From Candidatus Saccharimonadota bacterium (GTDB lineage Bacteria; Patescibacteriota; Saccharimonadia; Saccharimonadales; Saccharimonadaceae), in NCBI GenBank assembly GCA_030527565.1, contig JAUNAO010000026.1, positions 1 through 8,483 on the forward strand: 8,483 bases of DNA. Reading direction: 5' to 3'. Under the pieces are notes generated by a model, which saw nothing but the letters and a program-made list of their open reading frames with translations, ran no database searches and was not told the origin of the DNA. Positions 6,187-8,483 of this stretch are shown here, piece by piece. How positions within the stretch are numbered: the stretch's first letter is position 1; every line of letters begins with the position of its first letter. The position numbers were made by a program, and so were the translations under genes.

Positions 6187-8483
6187 CTAGACTGTAAAAT
6201 TCCGGTATCGAAGCTCTGGATAGACAAGCGCATAGACCGGCGTGCTAAGCACTTGCTCAAACTGATTTTCATAAAACTCCATATCAATCTCATCCCCCTC
6301 ATCTTTTTCCACAAACGCATACCGCGTCGTAGAATCGTAATTCGCAATATAATTTCCATACTCAAGTACATCCAAAAGCGCGATCACATCCTCTTTCTCC
6401 AACCCAGAATACCGCGCCAAAATCCCCTCATAAGACTGGTCAAGAGGATTTTCTTCATAGTACTTATCCAAATATGCCGTCACCGCCGACTCCTCAATCA
6501 AGCCAATCGTTTCCGCAAGCGACTGATCTTCGATAAACCTTTGGTACATTTTTGCTTCTTCCCAATTCGGAGCCTCCGCATTGTCAACCATGTTCCCCGC
6601 CACACACGATTCACCTGAAATATACCCAATATTATCAAAAGATATTTTGCTGTTTATAATATCAAACGTATCACCAATGATTGAAATCGCACCAATCCCA
6701 GAATTCAATACGGTATTAGCAGCGCCATTGCCAACATCAACCGTCCCTTTTTCAATCGCATTAACAACATTCTGATCAGCAAACCCCCACGCAGAAGTTC
6801 TATTATTACAAAACACTACGTATTTTGCGAGCGGCGAATTATCCTTTATAATTACATTCCCGTCTTCTGTCAATTCGTCCTCAAAATTAGACTTCCCATC
6901 TCGTTCAAGTTCATATTCCACGTCAGCCGGATCCATCTCTATCGTCGACATATCGGTAATTGTATACGGATTGCAATATACATCACCAACTGCACCAATC
7001 GAAGCAAGATATGGACAAATTTCATCATACCCTTCTTCTACCGATATAACTTGTTCCGTTAAATCAACTGCCGAACTTGTCGGCATCAATGAAGTTATTG
7101 CCGAAGAAATCACTGTCCCGCCTGACATAATCGTGGACATCAATGAATTTGAAGTCGAGAACTTCATCAATGAATTTGCAAGCGTCCCAAGGAACGTATA
7201 TTTTGAAGTCGCATCAAACGGATCTCTGCTCATTCGTTCATATTGCGCATTTTCAGCAATTACTTCTTGTTGGGCAACGGCAAAAGCCAAATATTCATCT
7301 TCCGTAGCTAAAGACAGTCCATTCGTAAGACCGGTATTACCGAAAAGAAGTCCAGAACCTTTCTTCAATGCATTCCCAAAATCCTGGCCACCAAGGTTGG
7401 CAATTAAATTCCGCGTTAATAACTTTGTAGCAATCGGCGTAATTACAGAAATAATACCAGAAATCACGATACCTTTTATAATGCCAACTGCGATATCTTT
7501 TGCAAAACCAGCTACTAAAGGACCGCAACCAACAGCAGCCGATCCGCCCCAAGTAACTGCCGCGCCCAATAAACCAGCGATACAGGAAGTAATTTTCATT
7601 CCATCTGAAATTGCGCTCGCAGCCGCCGTACCCGCCTTTGAAAGCAAGCATCCTTTAAAATCATCCATATCAGATCCGAGTCCACCCAAAACCGTGCCAA
7701 AACTCTTCGAAAAATTAAAACTCTGTACGCTTGGATCATCCGGGTCCATCACGCCGCCATAAAGCGTAGCAATCCCATTTGATTCCATGGCCGACCCAGA
7801 GTATGGCATAATCTCCGTATCAAATAACCCTACAACATCACCTTCTTCCGTAAAACTATTCAAATCAACTGCAGTTCCCTGAGTCAAATTTGTCAGTACA
7901 TTATAACTTTGTTTTTTATTCTCATTTAACGACGTAGCAAAAACATTAATCGGCGAACCGTCATCAAAGCCTGCTTTCACTTTATCAACGGCTTCGAAAA
8001 ACTGCATAGCCAATCTTATAATTTGTAAATTCTCTGCAGCAGAAATCAACAACCCAATTCCTCCCACCACATTCAAAACCATACAAGACGTATTGGCAAC
8101 TTTTCCCGCCTTCGCGCCATAACTATCACCAATTTTCTGCAGCTGAGTCTTCACATCCGCTTCAGACTTTACATTCTTTCTATTGAAAGTACCGCTTCCA
8201 CTTTCTTCAGTCTTTTCTACAATCTTTGTCGTGTCTTCGCCATTCTCGCCCTCGACCTTTTCTTCTTCGCCAGTTAAAACTTTAGCCCCGCCCTCCTTCA
8301 CTTCGTCGGTCCCCTTTTCCATCAAGTCAACTGCAACTTGTTTCGTATTCCCATCTATGGCTTTTTGTGCTTCTTCCTGCCAATTTTTAAAAAGATTTCT
8401 TGTCAACTTATTATTACTAATAAATTTCAACGTCATTGAACCAAACCAACCAGAAATCGCACCACGCCAAGTTTTTGAACCTT
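6187..8483 (-). CDS. Giant membrane protein of unknown family, upstream paralog, 5' end outside the window
   Basis: The gene is read from beyond position 8483 to a TAG at 6189-6187; 764 complete codons are visible. An ATG at 8436 is internal, not the start: the 15 codons before it (GSKTWRGAISGWFGS) align with GSRTWKGAIANWFGT at residues 281-295 of the complete copy, so about 280 N-terminal residues are probably missing from view. Counting that ATG as residue 1, hydrophobic segments lie near 117-135 and 268-340. An acidic linker is at 45-82 and eight cysteines are at 118, 263, 285, 304, 474, 488, 543 and 611, each with a counterpart in the other paralog. CPYLASIGAVGD, CNPYTITDMST and the 604-710 block are nearly unchanged between copies. 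Function is unknown. It lies 67 bases upstream of its paralog on the same strand, as expected after tandem duplication. Confidence 0.9.
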   Translation of the reverse strand, partial: GSKTWRGAISGWFGSMTLKFISNNKLTRNLFKNWQEEAQKAIDGNTKQVAVDLMEKGTDEVKEGGAKVLTGEEEKVEGENGEDTTKIVEKTEESGSGTFNRKNVKSEADVKTQLQKIGDSYGAKAGKVANTSCMVLNVVGGIGLLISAAENLQIIRLAMQFFEAVDKVKAGFDDGSPINVFATSLNENKKQSYNVLTNLTQGTAVDLNSFTEEGDVVGLFDTEIMPYSGSAMESNGIATLYGGVMDPDDPSVQSFNFSKSFGTVLGGLGSDMDDFKGCLLSKAGTAAASAISDGMKITSCIAGLLGAAVTWGGSAAVGCGPLVAGFAKDIAVGIIKGIVISGIISVITPIATKLLTRNLIANLGGQDFGNALKKGSGLLFGNTGLTNGLSLATEDEYLAFAVAQQEVIAENAQYERMSRDPFDATSKYTFLGTLANSLMKFSTSNSLMSTIMSGGTVISSAITSLMPTSSAVDLTEQVISVEEGYDEICPYLASIGAVGDVYCNPYTITDMSTIEMDPADVEYELERDGKSNFEDELTEDGNVIIKDNSPLAKYVVFCNNRTSAWGFADQNVVNAIEKGTVDVGNGAANTVLNSGIGAISIIGDTFDIINSKISFDNIGYISGESCVAGNMVDNAEAPNWEEAKMYQRFIEDQSLAETIGLIEESAVTAYLDKYYEENPLDQSYEGILARYSGLEKEDVIALLDVLEYGNYIANYDSTTRYAFVEKDEGDEIDMEFYENQFEQVLSTPVYALVYPELRYRNFTV
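6307..6627 (-). repeat. Conserved C-terminal block, copy in the truncated paralog
   Basis: The counterpart of the block at 3051-3371. It begins at GYISGESCVAGN and ends at TRYAFVE. The core around MYQRFIEDQSLAETIGLI is unchanged between copies, while the residues immediately before and after the block diverge strongly. Confidence 0.85.

Overview
The window looks like bacterial chromosome using the standard code: TAA, TAG and TGA all serve as stops, and the TGA sits in a tight gene overlap. Small intergenic gaps, consensus -10 boxes placed directly in front of ATG codons, a tRNA with encoded CCA, and giant alanine/serine/glycine-rich membrane proteins without recognisable relatives would fit a Candidate Phyla Radiation organism such as a Saccharibacterium. 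That placement is an inference; no marker gene in the window proves it. All five protein genes are on the minus strand and the single tRNA is on the plus strand.

Region 1 (1-2675, minus) is a surface-polysaccharide operon. A leaderless promoter drives a WbaP/WcaJ-type polyprenyl-phosphate sugar-phosphate transferase. It is followed, through a GTGA stop/start overlap, by a GT4-type glycosyltransferase. That gene overlaps by 11 nt the start of a membrane protein that leaves the window at position 1. The likely sequence of events is that the first enzyme loads a sugar phosphate onto undecaprenyl phosphate, the second adds a further sugar, and the truncated membrane protein could be a polymerase, ligase or transporter.

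Region 2 (2676-2930) is a compact control region. It holds back-to-back divergent promoters, two perfect hairpins in the tRNA leader, tRNA-Lys(CUU), and an intrinsic terminator that ends 1 base before the stop codon of the converging gene.

Region 3 (2931-8483, minus) holds two tandem giant paralogs. One is complete (1062 residues) and one is cut at its 5' end by the window edge (764 codons visible). I do not recognise the family. Both have hydrophobic glycine/alanine-rich helices, a variable hydrophilic linker, exactly eight cysteines at matching positions (in the part visible in both), and a C-terminal block that is 97/107 identical. The complete copy has its own promoter in the 67-bp gap between the two genes. 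A membrane-spanning or secretion-apparatus role is possible but is not shown by the sequence. This pair is the most interesting content of the window.
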